Positions 1 through 6,995 are shown, numbered from the stretch's first letter. The stretch: DNA of 46,494 bases from Rhodospirillales bacterium (GCA_016793925.1 JAEULH010000014.1:1-46494), one strand, 5' to 3'. The notes: generated from the letters alone by a model not told the origin. A program made the numbers and translations.

Positions 1-119
1 TCTTCGCCGCGGACGAGGTCGGCGATGCGGTTCATCAGCGCCAGATCGGTGATGTGGCGATAGCCCATGGCGTAGGCGTCCGCGGGGCTGAGCTTCGTCT
101 CGGCGTCATCAGCTTTCAT
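1..119 (-). CDS. Unknown protein, N-terminal fragment (cut by window edge)
   Basis: Only the first 39 codons lie in the window; the gene continues leftward beyond base 1. Translation from the ATG at 119 begins MKADDAETKLSPADAYAMGY and goes on with a soluble, helix-prone stretch (RHITDLALMNRIADLVRGE). There is no signal peptide or membrane segment. The fragment is too short to assign to a family, and no ribosome-binding site stands out upstream. It is called because the frame is open to the edge and starts with a plausible ATG. It could be downstream in the same direction as the hibernation-factor gene, but 378 bp separate them. Confidence 0.45.
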   Translation of the reverse strand, partial: MKADDAETKLSPADAYAMGYRHITDLALMNRIADLVRGE

Positions 120-497
120 GGCAGGGCAGTTTACCGTCGCAAGATGAACATTTTGTTGCACTGCAAGACGTGCTACATCCGCGGTCGATCACGGCGCGCC
201 GGCGGCGGGACGACGTTGACGCGGCGCAGCGTGGCGCGGCACAGGCAGGGGAGAAGGGCGGCATGACCACGAAGGTGTTGATGACTACCGTGATGCAAAA
301 GCGGCGGGCCCAGTGGTCGCTCCTGCCGAAAACGCCTTCGACCAAGAGCGCCGAGGGTCCCGCCGGTTGCGATGCGATAGCCAAGACGCCACCCCTCGCC
401 GCGGCCGGAACCGCGGCCGGCGCGAGATCCACTCAGCCCGGTTGACCGCTCGGGTTGAGACCGCCGTTGCGGGATCGATCCGGCGCCGGTCGCCACG
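120..497. other. Intergenic stretch, no convincing gene
   Basis: These 378 bp lie between the left-edge gene and the hibernation-factor gene, both on the minus strand. Open frames here are short, overlap on both strands, are Arg/Ala rich and match nothing I recognise, so they look like GC-driven chance frames. A 10-bp direct repeat (CCGCGGCCGG) occurs at 399-408 and 411-420. The base composition falls around 130-180, just upstream of the left-edge gene, where its promoter probably lies, but no clear -35/-10 pair can be assigned. Confidence 0.5.
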
Positions 498-1076
498 TCA
501 GCCCTGCGGCTCCAGCTTCATTTCCGCGATCGGCCGCACGGTCGTCGCCTGCGGGCCGGCCGGGCTTTCGTCGTGGACGATGGCGAGAGCGACCGGCTGA
601 TCGACGCTGAGGCCTTCGAACGTCTTTTCCACGACCGCATTGCGGTGAAAATAGATTTCGCGGCCGTCGGTGGTGGCGATGAAGCCATGCTCGGCGAACA
701 GCCGGATGATCCGGCCCTGGAGCATCGGCGGCTCGTGGGTCTTGACCTCGTGCCGGGCCACCCGCGCATGTTCCGCCAGTTGCCGCTCTGCAGCCGAAAA
801 CGCATCGCGGATGGCGACGTAAACGTCGCGGTGGGCGTCGGTCTCGCCCGGGTCGCGGCTGACAACCAGTTCCTTGCCGGGAACGCCCATCTCGATCCGG
901 ACGTGATAAAGGCTCTGCCGGTGGTGGCCCTTGTGCGGCGCCTCGACGGCGACGCTGCAGCGAACGAGGTGGCCGCTCGCGAACCGCTCCAGCTTGTCCA
1001 CCCTCTCGCGGACCTTGGCTTCGATGAACTCCGATGAATCCATGTTATGAAAGGTGATCTCTAGCGGAACCTGCAT
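498..1076 (-). CDS. Ribosome hibernation factor: S30AE domain fused to a cold-shock-like domain
   Basis: The protein has 192 residues. Residues about 3-105 resemble the HPF/RaiA (S30AE, sigma-54 modulation) fold, beginning MQVPLEITFHNMDSSEFIEA and including the basic segment around HKGHHRQSLYHVRIE. Residues about 118-183 resemble a CspA-type nucleic-acid-binding beta barrel (GRIIRLFAEHGFIATTDGRE, then IYFHRNAV, matching the RNP1/RNP2 region). Family knowledge says HPF proteins bind the 30S decoding region in stationary phase and dimerise or silence ribosomes; the second domain here replaces the usual long-HPF tail. The frame stays open 36 codons further upstream, but the ATG at 1076 has AGGAG about 8 bases before it and starts the conserved domain. 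It is divergent from the nuclease-fold gene. Confidence 0.85.
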   Translation of the reverse strand: MQVPLEITFHNMDSSEFIEAKVRERVDKLERFASGHLVRCSVAVEAPHKGHHRQSLYHVRIEMGVPGKELVVSRDPGETDAHRDVYVAIRDAFSAAERQLAEHARVARHEVKTHEPPMLQGRIIRLFAEHGFIATTDGREIYFHRNAVVEKTFEGLSVDQPVALAIVHDESPAGPQATTVRPIAEMKLEPQG

Positions 1077-1195
1077 GCTGAACTCCTGTGCTATGGGCGG
1101 CAGCTTAGCATTCGGGCTCTCCCTTGCGACACTACCCAGGTCAAAGCGGCCGTGGTTGGCGTCCTGGCGCGGATCAACTGGCAAGGCACGTACGG

Positions 1196-1921
1196 ATGCG
1201 GCACTTCGCGATGGCTCTGCTTTTCATCGCTGCGATGATTGTCGGCAGGCCGACATCCAGCTCCGAACCGGACGGTTCGCCGATCACCGGCGACGCCCGC
1301 GACACCGTCGTGTTCGACGGCGACAGTTTCGATTTTGGCGGCCGCCACTTCCAGCTCGCCGGCATCGATGCGCCCGAGCTCGGGCAGCGCTGCGAGAAGG
1401 AGGACGGCCCCAACGTTGCCTGCGGCCTGACGGCCGCCTACGAGTTGCGCAAGCGCCTGCAACTCGATCCGAGGCCGCTGCGGTGCTGGCCGCAGAGCGA
1501 GACTCAGGATGGGACCATCCTGGCGGTTTGCGCCGCCGGTGAGGATGACCTCGCGCTCGTTCTGGTGGAAAGCGGCTATGCTCGCGCCCTGCCCGGAGCC
1601 CAGATCGATTATCGTCTCGCCGAGGAGAAGGCGCGCGGCTCAGGCATCGGCCTGTGGGCGAGCAAGAAGAATTTGGCGCCGTGGGCCTGGCGGGCGGAGC
1701 GGGCCGATGCGAATGCAAACACCCCCGAGGACGGCTGCGTCATCGCCGGCGTCGTCGAATCGGCCGGTCGTGGCGCCGACGCGCGGCTGTACTTCGGGCC
1801 GTTGGACCACCAGTATGCGGCGAAGAGCGTGGACGCGGCGCGTGGAGGCCGCTGGTTTTGCAGCGATGAGGCTGCGCGAGAGGCCGGCTTCCGCCGCCCC
1901 GGCGAAGGCGCGTCGAGATGA
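1196..1921 (+). CDS. Exported SNase-fold (thermonuclease-like) protein, probably lacking the catalytic Arg
   Basis: This 241-residue protein has an N-terminal hydrophobic segment (residues 6-17, MALLFIAAMIVG) consistent with a signal peptide, so it probably acts in the periplasm. Residues about 36-155 follow the staphylococcal-nuclease pattern: VFDGDSF, then the hallmark GIDAPE (residues 57-62), then late GIGLWA. In SNase the catalytic Arg sits just before this motif (FRLL..DTPE); here the equivalent is Gln53 (HFQLAGIDAPE), so phosphodiesterase activity is doubtful. The C-terminal 70 residues match nothing I know. The start was set at the ATG directly before the signal peptide; an in-frame extension exists upstream. 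The stop codon directly abuts that of the convergent GST gene. Confidence 0.75.
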   Translation: MRHFAMALLFIAAMIVGRPTSSSEPDGSPITGDARDTVVFDGDSFDFGGRHFQLAGIDAPELGQRCEKEDGPNVACGLTAAYELRKRLQLDPRPLRCWPQSETQDGTILAVCAAGEDDLALVLVESGYARALPGAQIDYRLAEEKARGSGIGLWASKKNLAPWAWRAERADANANTPEDGCVIAGVVESAGRGADARLYFGPLDHQYAAKSVDAARGGRWFCSDEAAREAGFRRPGEGASR

Positions 1922-2590
1922 TCAGAAATCGAGAACGGTGTAGGATTCGACGGGCGCGAGCCCGGGGACCAGGTCGGCAAGTATGCTGCGAAAGGACGGG
2001 CGCGACTTGATCCGCGCATACCAGGTCTTGGCGCTTTCGTTGTGCGCCCATGGCACGTCGCCGATATAGTCGACGCAGGAGATGTGGGCAGCGGCGGCGA
2101 GATCGGCGAGACTGAGCCGGTCGCCGGCCAGCCAGTTCCGCCGCTCGGCGAGGAAGCCGATGTAGTCGAGGTGGTAGCGGATGTTGCTGAGGCCGGCGCG
2201 AATGGCGTCGGAATTGGGATAGCCTCTGCGCATCAACCGCTTGGCGACCTTCTCGCCGACGAGTTTGCCCGTCACTTCCCTGTTGAACTTGCCGTCGAAC
2301 CAGCCGACCAGGCGGCGGACCTCGGCCCGCTCGACCGCGTTCGCCCCATTGAGCGGCGGCGTCGGGTGGATCTCGTCGAGGTACTCGGAGATGGCGGTGC
2401 CGTCGCAGAAAATCGCCCCGTCCGGCTCGACCATGACCGGAACCTCGCCGGCCGGGTTCATGGTCAAGAACGCCTCGCGGCGCTCCCAGGCCGGCTCGAT
2501 GTGGTTCTCGCTTTCCAGCTTTTTTTCGCCCAGAACCAGCCGGACCTTACGGCACGGAGGCGATAGCCACAGGTGGTAAAGGGTACGCAT
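1922..2590 (-). CDS. Glutathione S-transferase family protein
   Basis: The protein has 222 residues, the usual length of a cytosolic GST. The N-terminal thioredoxin-like half begins MRTLYHLWLSPPCRKVRLVL, with the glutathione-binding region MNPAGEVPVMVEPDG and the conserved DGTAISEYLDE that contacts the gamma-glutamyl group. The C-terminal helical half carries the N-capping box-like GDRLSLADLAAAAHI. These motifs support a glutathione transferase or a GST-fold peroxidase/isomerase, but the substrate cannot be read from sequence. It is monocistronic by spacing, and its stop abuts the stop of the convergent SNase-fold gene with no intervening bases, leaving no room for a dedicated terminator. Confidence 0.88.
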   Translation of the reverse strand: MRTLYHLWLSPPCRKVRLVLGEKKLESENHIEPAWERREAFLTMNPAGEVPVMVEPDGAIFCDGTAISEYLDEIHPTPPLNGANAVERAEVRRLVGWFDGKFNREVTGKLVGEKVAKRLMRRGYPNSDAIRAGLSNIRYHLDYIGFLAERRNWLAGDRLSLADLAAAAHISCVDYIGDVPWAHNESAKTWYARIKSRPSFRSILADLVPGLAPVESYTVLDF

Positions 2591-2656
2591 GGCAAGGGAC
2601 TATAGCGGATGGCCGAAAAAGAAAACATGCTTGCGGACCACCGGCCGGCCGCCTGC

Positions 2657-3841
2657 TCAGCCGCCGCGGCGGGCGGCGACGATCAGATCGGTCACCTCAC
2701 GGACGGCGCCCAGGCCGCCGGGCGCCGTGGTGACCAGGCCGGCGATGCGAAGGATCTGCGCCTCTGCATCCGCCGGGGCGATCGCAAGGCCGACCGCCTC
2801 CATGCACTCGCGATCGTTGATGTCGTTACCCATGTAGGCGACCGCCTGCAACTCGATGCCCTGCTCGGCGCAAAGCCCGCGCAGGACCGGCAGCTTGTCG
2901 CCGATACCCTGAATGCACGGGATCTTCAGCTTGCGACAGCGCGCGCTGACGACCGGATTGCCCTCCTTGGAAATGACCGCGACCGCAAGGCCGGACGCTC
3001 GAACCAGGTCGAGGCCCATGCCGTCGCCGCGGCTGCACAACACGCCCTCGCGGCCGTCTTCGAAGACAACCACCCGGTTGTCGGTCATCACCCCATCGAA
3101 ATCGAAGACGAGCAGCCGGATCGCGGCGAGCCGAGCCGCCGTACGCCCGGCATGCAGCCGGCGGTAGAGGGCCTCGCCGGCGCACCAGTCCTCGTCGCCG
3201 CGCAACTGCAGCGCGCCGCTGCGCGGGATGCAGTGAAGCACGATGCGGCCGGTGAGGGGCTTCCCCCACTCGCGAAGGCCAGCGGCGCGGGTGATGACAA
3301 GCACCCGGTTCTCGGCAAGGCGCGGCCTCGACCCGCGCGCCCCGGACCCACTCGCATGCACAGCCTCGTCCGCCAGCAGGCCGAAGCCGCCGGCGTCTTC
3401 GGCCCACAGCGTCTCGAAGCTCTCGTGCACGCTGAGCAGGCTGTCGCCGCCGCGCCGGGCCAGATGATCGAGCGCTGACTCGATCATTTCCGGCGTTCGC
3501 AGCGGCCGACTCGGGTCGAGGATCACGCACAGGTCCGGTCCTTCGCCGGCCTCGGCGGCGAGGATGTCGACTGCGCGCGCCGCCGCCCGATCGGCGAAAG
3601 CGTTCTGGTCGCGCTCGCCGCCGGCGCCTGCGACGTCGCCGCCGAAAGCCATCACCCGTGCGCCCGCAGCCTCCGCGATGCGCGCGAGGGCGGCGTCGTC
3701 GGTAACGACGACCACGGCCGATATCGACGGGCACAAGCGAGCCTGCGCCACCGTCTGCGCCAGCAACGGCCTGCCGGCGAACGGTCGCGCCAGCGCAAGA
3801 TTGGCGGCGGCGATGGCGGGAACGATGGCAACGACGGTCAT
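2657..3841 (-). CDS. Fusion of a CMP-sugar synthetase-like domain and a KdsC-like HAD phosphatase
   Basis: The protein has 394 residues. Residues 1-225 resemble acylneuraminate cytidylyltransferases: RPLLAQTV, VVVVTDD, VILDPSRPLRTPEMI. Residues 240-394 resemble KdsC-type HAD phosphatases: DFDGVMTD (nucleophile and acid/base Asp), ISKEGNP, KLPVLRGLC, YMGNDIND, then VTTAPGGLGAVREVTDLI. This order, synthetase then HAD, is also that of animal CMP-sialic acid synthetases. The HAD half keeps its catalytic residues, but the usual nucleotide loop of the synthetase (ARxGSK-type) is replaced by VPAIAAANLALARPF, so the first half may be altered in substrate or inactive. It lies 30 bp downstream of the ComB-like gene and is probably cotranscribed with it. 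The sugar is unknown. Confidence 0.8.
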   Translation of the reverse strand: MTVVAIVPAIAAANLALARPFAGRPLLAQTVAQARLCPSISAVVVVTDDAALARIAEAAGARVMAFGGDVAGAGGERDQNAFADRAAARAVDILAAEAGEGPDLCVILDPSRPLRTPEMIESALDHLARRGGDSLLSVHESFETLWAEDAGGFGLLADEAVHASGSGARGSRPRLAENRVLVITRAAGLREWGKPLTGRIVLHCIPRSGALQLRGDEDWCAGEALYRRLHAGRTAARLAAIRLLVFDFDGVMTDNRVVVFEDGREGVLCSRGDGMGLDLVRASGLAVAVISKEGNPVVSARCRKLKIPCIQGIGDKLPVLRGLCAEQGIELQAVAYMGNDINDRECMEAVGLAIAPADAEAQILRIAGLVTTAPGGLGAVREVTDLIVAARRGG

Positions 3842-3871
3842 GGCCTTCTCACCTTCCTCTCAGCTTGCTTC

Positions 3872-4609
3872 TCATCGCGGCAGCGTCGCTGCATCCTCGC
3901 TCCGGAACGGTGTCCCGTCGGGAAGGACGCGCACCGCTTCGACGCCATCGGCCGTTTGCCGCGCCTCGAGAGCAAAATCGAACAGGTCGCGCTGCAGGCA
4001 CAATGCCGGATCTTCCCTCGGCAGGTAGGCCTTGTCACCGCGGAGAAACTTCTGCGCCGTCTCCTGGCGAAGGATCTCGACCACAGCGGCGAGATGGTCG
4101 TAGGCGTCGCCGCTCAGGAGCGCTTCGATGTAGTCGCCGCAGCGCTCGTCCTCGGGCGCCGGGGCCTGCGCGCGGATCCCCATGGCGACGATGCTGACGA
4201 CGGCAGGGTTGCGGGCGCGGATGGCCGCGACCGTGGCCCGCGCCGTGATGTAGGAGGCGAGAAAGACGGCATCGGCGTGGGCCAGCGCCGCCAGCGCGCC
4301 GGTGACGCCGGCGGTGGTGCGGTGGACGACGGTCCGCCCGGCGAAGAGCGCGGAGCCTCGCGCCAGGATCTGGGACGGCGAGTTGGTCAGGTCGAAGCCA
4401 TCGATCGGCACCTCGTCGCGCTCGCCGACGAGCAAGGCGCGGTCCTTCCAGGCGAAGCAGCGCTCGACATCGCCTTCCAGCAGAATGCGCTTTGCGCCGC
4501 ATGCGTACATCACCGGCTCGCAGGTGAAAGCGCGAAAGACGTCGATGACCACGGCGACGCCCCGCGCCGCCCGCGCGCCTTCGGCCAGCGAAAGCCTGAG
4601 TATTCTCAT
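3872..4609 (-). CDS. comB: ComB-like 2-phosphosulfolactate phosphatase family protein
   Basis: This is a 245-residue protein of about the usual ComB length. Family-like signatures are VVIDVFRAFT near the N-terminus, FDLTNSPSQI, HRTTAGVTGALAAL, the FLASYITARATVAAIR helix, and APEDERCGDYIEALL. In coenzyme M-producing archaea ComB dephosphorylates 2-phosphosulfolactate with Mg2+; in bacteria the family is widespread but its role is often unclear. No other coenzyme M or sulfolactate gene is visible here. Its only close partner is the downstream cytidylyltransferase/HAD fusion, which suggests a joint role in making or handling an acidic sugar or sulfonate, an inference. The ATG at 4609 follows a GGGGTGG sequence. 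Confidence 0.72.
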   Translation of the reverse strand: MRILRLSLAEGARAARGVAVVIDVFRAFTCEPVMYACGAKRILLEGDVERCFAWKDRALLVGERDEVPIDGFDLTNSPSQILARGSALFAGRTVVHRTTAGVTGALAALAHADAVFLASYITARATVAAIRARNPAVVSIVAMGIRAQAPAPEDERCGDYIEALLSGDAYDHLAAVVEILRQETAQKFLRGDKAYLPREDPALCLQRDLFDFALEARQTADGVEAVRVLPDGTPFRSEDAATLPR

Positions 4610-4738
4610 GAGCCACCCCAGTCCACGATTTTCCGGCTGCGACTGTACCCGTTGGTCCGAATGGCGGGAGCGATTAATTTCGGCCGCAGGGCAGCAGCCG
4701 CGTATTTGAGAAAAGCCGCTATGGCAAACGCGCTCAGG

Positions 4739-4767
4739 TTGCAGGTCGATGTAGCTATAGCTATAAT
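4739..4767 (+). promoter_or_regulatory. Near-consensus sigma-70 promoter with palindrome over the -10 box
   Basis: A -35 box TTGCAG (4739-4744) is followed after exactly 17 bp by a perfect -10 box TATAAT (4762-4767). The 12-bp palindrome TAGCTATAGCTA (4752-4763) runs into the -10 box and could be an operator for the XRE-type regulator encoded two genes downstream. Transcription would start near 4774, only about five bases before the GTG at 4779, so the message may be almost leaderless. It is a markedly AT-rich island in its surroundings. Confidence 0.7.
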
Positions 4768-4778
4768 CGGGGGTCGAC

Positions 4779-5189
4779 GTGCGCTATGTGAGGATGGTAA
4801 GGGTTTCGTCGCAGGACGAGTTGATTGCCGTCGTGCGCTGCGCAGAGGGATTTGCTGAGCGGCGCCACATGATCGAGCTGTGCAAGATGCTCGAGGGTGC
4901 CGAAGCAAGGGGCTTCGCCACGGAGCGAAAGCGATGCGATGTGGTCTCCAATGGCGTCGTTCACAGAGTGAGGGGATCGGACCGGTATTTGCCCGCGTCA
5001 GCAATCGACCATGCCGGCATGGTCTTTGTTTTTCGGAGCGGCTGCGTGTGGGCTGCGGTGGAGGTCGGCGCTGACGGCCGAACGCTGACGCTGCTGAAGG
5101 TTTATGGCGCATTCTCCGGGAACGCGAAGGAGGAGGCGGATCTGCTCGCCGACGCACTCGATCGGCAGAACAGAGGTGAACGGATATGA
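4779..5189 (+). CDS. Unknown 136-aa protein, first gene of XRE cassette
   Basis: I do not recognise this protein. It is soluble, with no signal peptide or membrane segment. The N-terminal half is helical (DELIAVVRCAEGFAERRHMI, then ELCKMLEGAEARGF), followed by strand-rich sequence (VVHRVRGSDRYL, AGMVFVFRSGCVWAAVEV, TLTLLKVYG) and a C-terminal helix (KEEADLLADALDRQN). The GTG at 4779 is chosen because it lies just after the strong promoter; an in-frame ATG at 4794 is the alternative. The stop overlaps the start of the XRE gene by four bases (ATGA), a sign of translational coupling. The arrangement, small protein then helix-turn-helix partner, resembles toxin-antitoxin operons, but no toxin family is evident. 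Codon use is less GC-biased than in the neighbours. Confidence 0.7.
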   Translation: MRYVRMVRVSSQDELIAVVRCAEGFAERRHMIELCKMLEGAEARGFATERKRCDVVSNGVVHRVRGSDRYLPASAIDHAGMVFVFRSGCVWAAVEVGADGRTLTLLKVYGAFSGNAKEEADLLADALDRQNRGERI

Positions 5190-5800
5190 CGGTTGATACC
5201 ATTGGTCGGCTCATGAACGACCTGAGAGGCGACAGCGAATGCGAAGAGGCGTTTGCGATCGTTGAGGTGGTCCGCGCAACGGGCGACATGCTCGAGCGGA
5301 TGCGCGAACGCGCCGGCCTGAGCCAGACCCAACTGGCAGAAAAGCTTGGCTTGACGCCAGGGCGGGTGTGGCAACTCGAAAGCGGGACAATGCGCAATGC
5401 CCCGAGCCTGAAGACAATGGTCCGCTGGGCCCGGGCCTGTGGTGAAACCGTGGCCATAACCGCCTCCGGCGAGTGCGGGAACCGCGACGTGTCTAGCCCC
5501 TCTAATTTGCAACCCGAGAAGGTGCGCCATGGCGATCACTACGGAGGACTTGCCGACACGTTGATGGCCGCGCTGCCCACGGTTTGGGATAGCGTGTTTA
5601 GCGGTCGGCACGAGAAGAAGGTAAAACAGGATGTTGTACCCGTACCAGGGTATGGCGGGCTTGATGAGCGCGATGTCTCTGTGGTCGTGTCAGCCGCAGC
5701 CAAGGCGCTGAAGGAGAGACATCTTACAGTGACTGCCCGCAAGCCGCAAAAGGTAGGGGCCGGTGTTGAGGCGTTAACGCTCGTGGTGAGCGAAGTTTGA
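5186..5800 (+). CDS. XRE-family helix-turn-helix regulator with unknown C-terminal region
   Basis: The protein has 204 residues. Residues about 34-91 form a Cro/C1-type helix-turn-helix (MLERMRERAGLSQTQLAEKL, then GLTPGRVWQLESG), with the recognition helix around GRVWQLESG. The remaining 110 residues (about 95-204) match nothing I recognise and end in a mixed helix/strand segment (VSVVVSAAAKALKERHLTVT). The ATG overlaps the preceding stop codon, and AGAGGTGA lies a few bases upstream, so translation is probably coupled. It likely binds DNA and may repress its own operon at the palindrome over the -10 box at 4752-4763 (inference). The extra C-terminal region could sense a ligand or bind the 136-aa partner. 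Confidence 0.82.
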   Translation: MTVDTIGRLMNDLRGDSECEEAFAIVEVVRATGDMLERMRERAGLSQTQLAEKLGLTPGRVWQLESGTMRNAPSLKTMVRWARACGETVAITASGECGNRDVSSPSNLQPEKVRHGDHYGGLADTLMAALPTVWDSVFSGRHEKKVKQDVVPVPGYGGLDERDVSVVVSAAAKALKERHLTVTARKPQKVGAGVEALTLVVSEV

Positions 5801-5849
5801 CTTCGAGAAACGATTGCGACAGATCGTTAATCGCAGTTTTCACTGTATC

Positions 5850-6158
5850 ATGCCCGACTGGCTTGACCACTTCTTGAACGGTCCCGGAGCCGCCATGCTC
5901 GCCGCGGCTAGCGGCTTTTTCGGATCGCTTGTCCTCCTCAGCGCTTCGTGGCGTTCCCTCGCCCTTCGTGAGGCCCAACACGAGGTGGATATGTTGGATG
6001 CGCAGGATCCGACGCTTGAGCGAGTCCGGCTCATTTTGGCAAAGCAGCTTGCTGGGGATCAGCTCGTGCTGATCGCGGGGGAGCGACGCCTTTATCGCTT
6101 AGGGATCACCTTGCTGGGGCTATCCTTCCTGATTTCATTCGTGCGCGAACTCGTCTGA
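5850..6158 (+). CDS. Small two-helix membrane protein, third gene of XRE cassette
   Basis: From the ATG at 5850 the product is 102 residues. Two hydrophobic segments are visible: residues about 13-33 (GAAMLAAASGFFGSLVLLSA) and 82-98 (YRLGITLLGLSFLISFV), separated by a charged, helical stretch of about 45 residues (REAQHEVDMLD...LERVRLILAKQLAG). An in-frame TTG at 5814 would add 12 residues and bring the gene within 13 bp of the XRE stop. Neither start has a clear ribosome-binding site. No family is recognised. Same strand and tight spacing suggest it belongs to the cassette; a membrane-anchored effector or sensor is possible but unproven. Confidence 0.6.
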   Translation: MPDWLDHFLNGPGAAMLAAASGFFGSLVLLSASWRSLALREAQHEVDMLDAQDPTLERVRLILAKQLAGDQLVLIAGERRLYRLGITLLGLSFLISFVRELV

Positions 6159-6172
6159 TTGCCGTTCGCCAA

Positions 6173-6202
6173 GACCCGCGGCCATACCGCTTGCCGCGGG
6201 TC
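6173..6202. terminator. Hairpin between XRE cassette and crcB
   Basis: A perfect 10-bp inverted repeat, GACCCGCGGC (6173-6182) and GCCGCGGGTC (6193-6202), encloses a 10-base loop. It starts 14 bp after the membrane-protein stop and ends 24 bp before crcB. There is no T tract, so it may be a weak or Rho-aided terminator, or an mRNA-stabilising hairpin in the crcB leader. Confidence 0.5.
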
Positions 6203-6226
6203 GAGCGGCCGCTATGATCGTGCGCC

Positions 6227-6628
6227 ATGGAGCGCTCGACGCTGGTTATTCCGCTGTGGGTCGCGGCCGGCGCCGCCTTGGGCGGGCTCGCCCGGTACTG
6301 GTGCTCGGGGCTGGTCGCGCAGACCTTCGGCGAGACGTTCCCCTGGGGGACGCTGGTCGTCAATGTCGTCGGCTCGACCCTGATCGGTTTCGTTTTCGTC
6401 GTGACCGGGCCGGACGGTCGCGTGCTCATGGACGCCGCCCACCGCCAATTCATCATGACCGGGATCTTCGGCGGCTTTACGACCTTCTCGTCGTTCAGCT
6501 TGCAAACCCTGACCCTGCTCCAGGACGGAGAGAGGCTGTACGGCCTCGCCAACGTCGCGCTGTCGGTGGCGCTGTGCCTGCTCGGGGTGTGGCTTGGCTC
6601 GGCGATCGGCGCGATGGTCAACCGATAG
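6227..6628 (+). CDS. crcB: Fluoride channel CrcB/Fluc
   Basis: The protein has 133 residues, typical of a Fluc subunit, with four hydrophobic helices. Diagnostic sequences are GAALGGLARYW in helix 1, WGTLVVNVVGSTLIGF in helix 2 (the conserved channel Asn) and GIFGGFTTFSSFSLQT in helix 3 (the helix break holding the central Na+ and the Phe residues of the fluoride path). Family knowledge: dual-topology dimers export fluoride passively across the inner membrane. I could not find the fluoride riboswitch core in the short leader. The DUF190 gene follows after 10 bp and forms an operon with it. Confidence 0.95.
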   Translation: MERSTLVIPLWVAAGAALGGLARYWCSGLVAQTFGETFPWGTLVVNVVGSTLIGFVFVVTGPDGRVLMDAAHRQFIMTGIFGGFTTFSSFSLQTLTLLQDGERLYGLANVALSVALCLLGVWLGSAIGAMVNR

Positions 6629-6638
6629 CAGGGGCGAC

Positions 6639-6995
6639 ATGACCGTTCCGCGCGAGGCGCGCCTCCTTCGCATTTTCTTCGGCGAGAACGATCGCGCCGA
6701 CGGCAAGCCGCTTTACGAGGCGCTCGTGATGCTGGCCCGCGACCGCGCGCTCGCCGGTGCCACCGTGCTGCGCGGCCCCATGGGGTTCGGCCACGCCAGC
6801 CACCTGCACACCGCGAAGATCCTGCGGCTGTCCCAGGATCTGCCGATCATCGTCGAGATCGTCGACGCCGAGGACAAGATACGCGACTTCCTGCGGGCGG
6901 CCGAGCCGTTGCTCGGCAGCGTCCTCGTGACGCTGGAAAGGGTCGAGGTCATTCGCTACGGGGGCACGGGCACGGGCGGGATCGAGGGGCCGTAA
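6639..6995 (+). CDS. DUF190 (PII-like fold) protein, CrcB partner
   Basis: The protein has 118 residues. The core reads RLLRIFFGENDRADGKPLYE, ALVMLARDRALAGATVLRGP and GFGHASHLHTAKILRLSQDL, followed by PIIVEIVDAEDKI and VTLERVEVIRY. This is the pattern of the DUF190 family, whose solved members have a PII-like ferredoxin fold. The family is repeatedly found beside crcB, and a regulatory role toward the channel is the usual guess. The ATG at 6639 has AGGGG about 5 bases upstream. A 15-codon in-frame extension would overlap crcB and is not chosen. Confidence 0.9.
   Translation: MTVPREARLLRIFFGENDRADGKPLYEALVMLARDRALAGATVLRGPMGFGHASHLHTAKILRLSQDLPIIVEIVDAEDKIRDFLRAAEPLLGSVLVTLERVEVIRYGGTGTGGIEGP

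Noticed and set aside
109-496. Overlapping short frames on both strands near the left edge
   Set aside because: Arg/Ala/Ser-rich, mutually overlapping, with no motif or start signal.
6159-6226. Fluoride riboswitch upstream of crcB
   Set aside because: The leader is only 68 bp and I see only a simple hairpin, without the conserved aptamer core.
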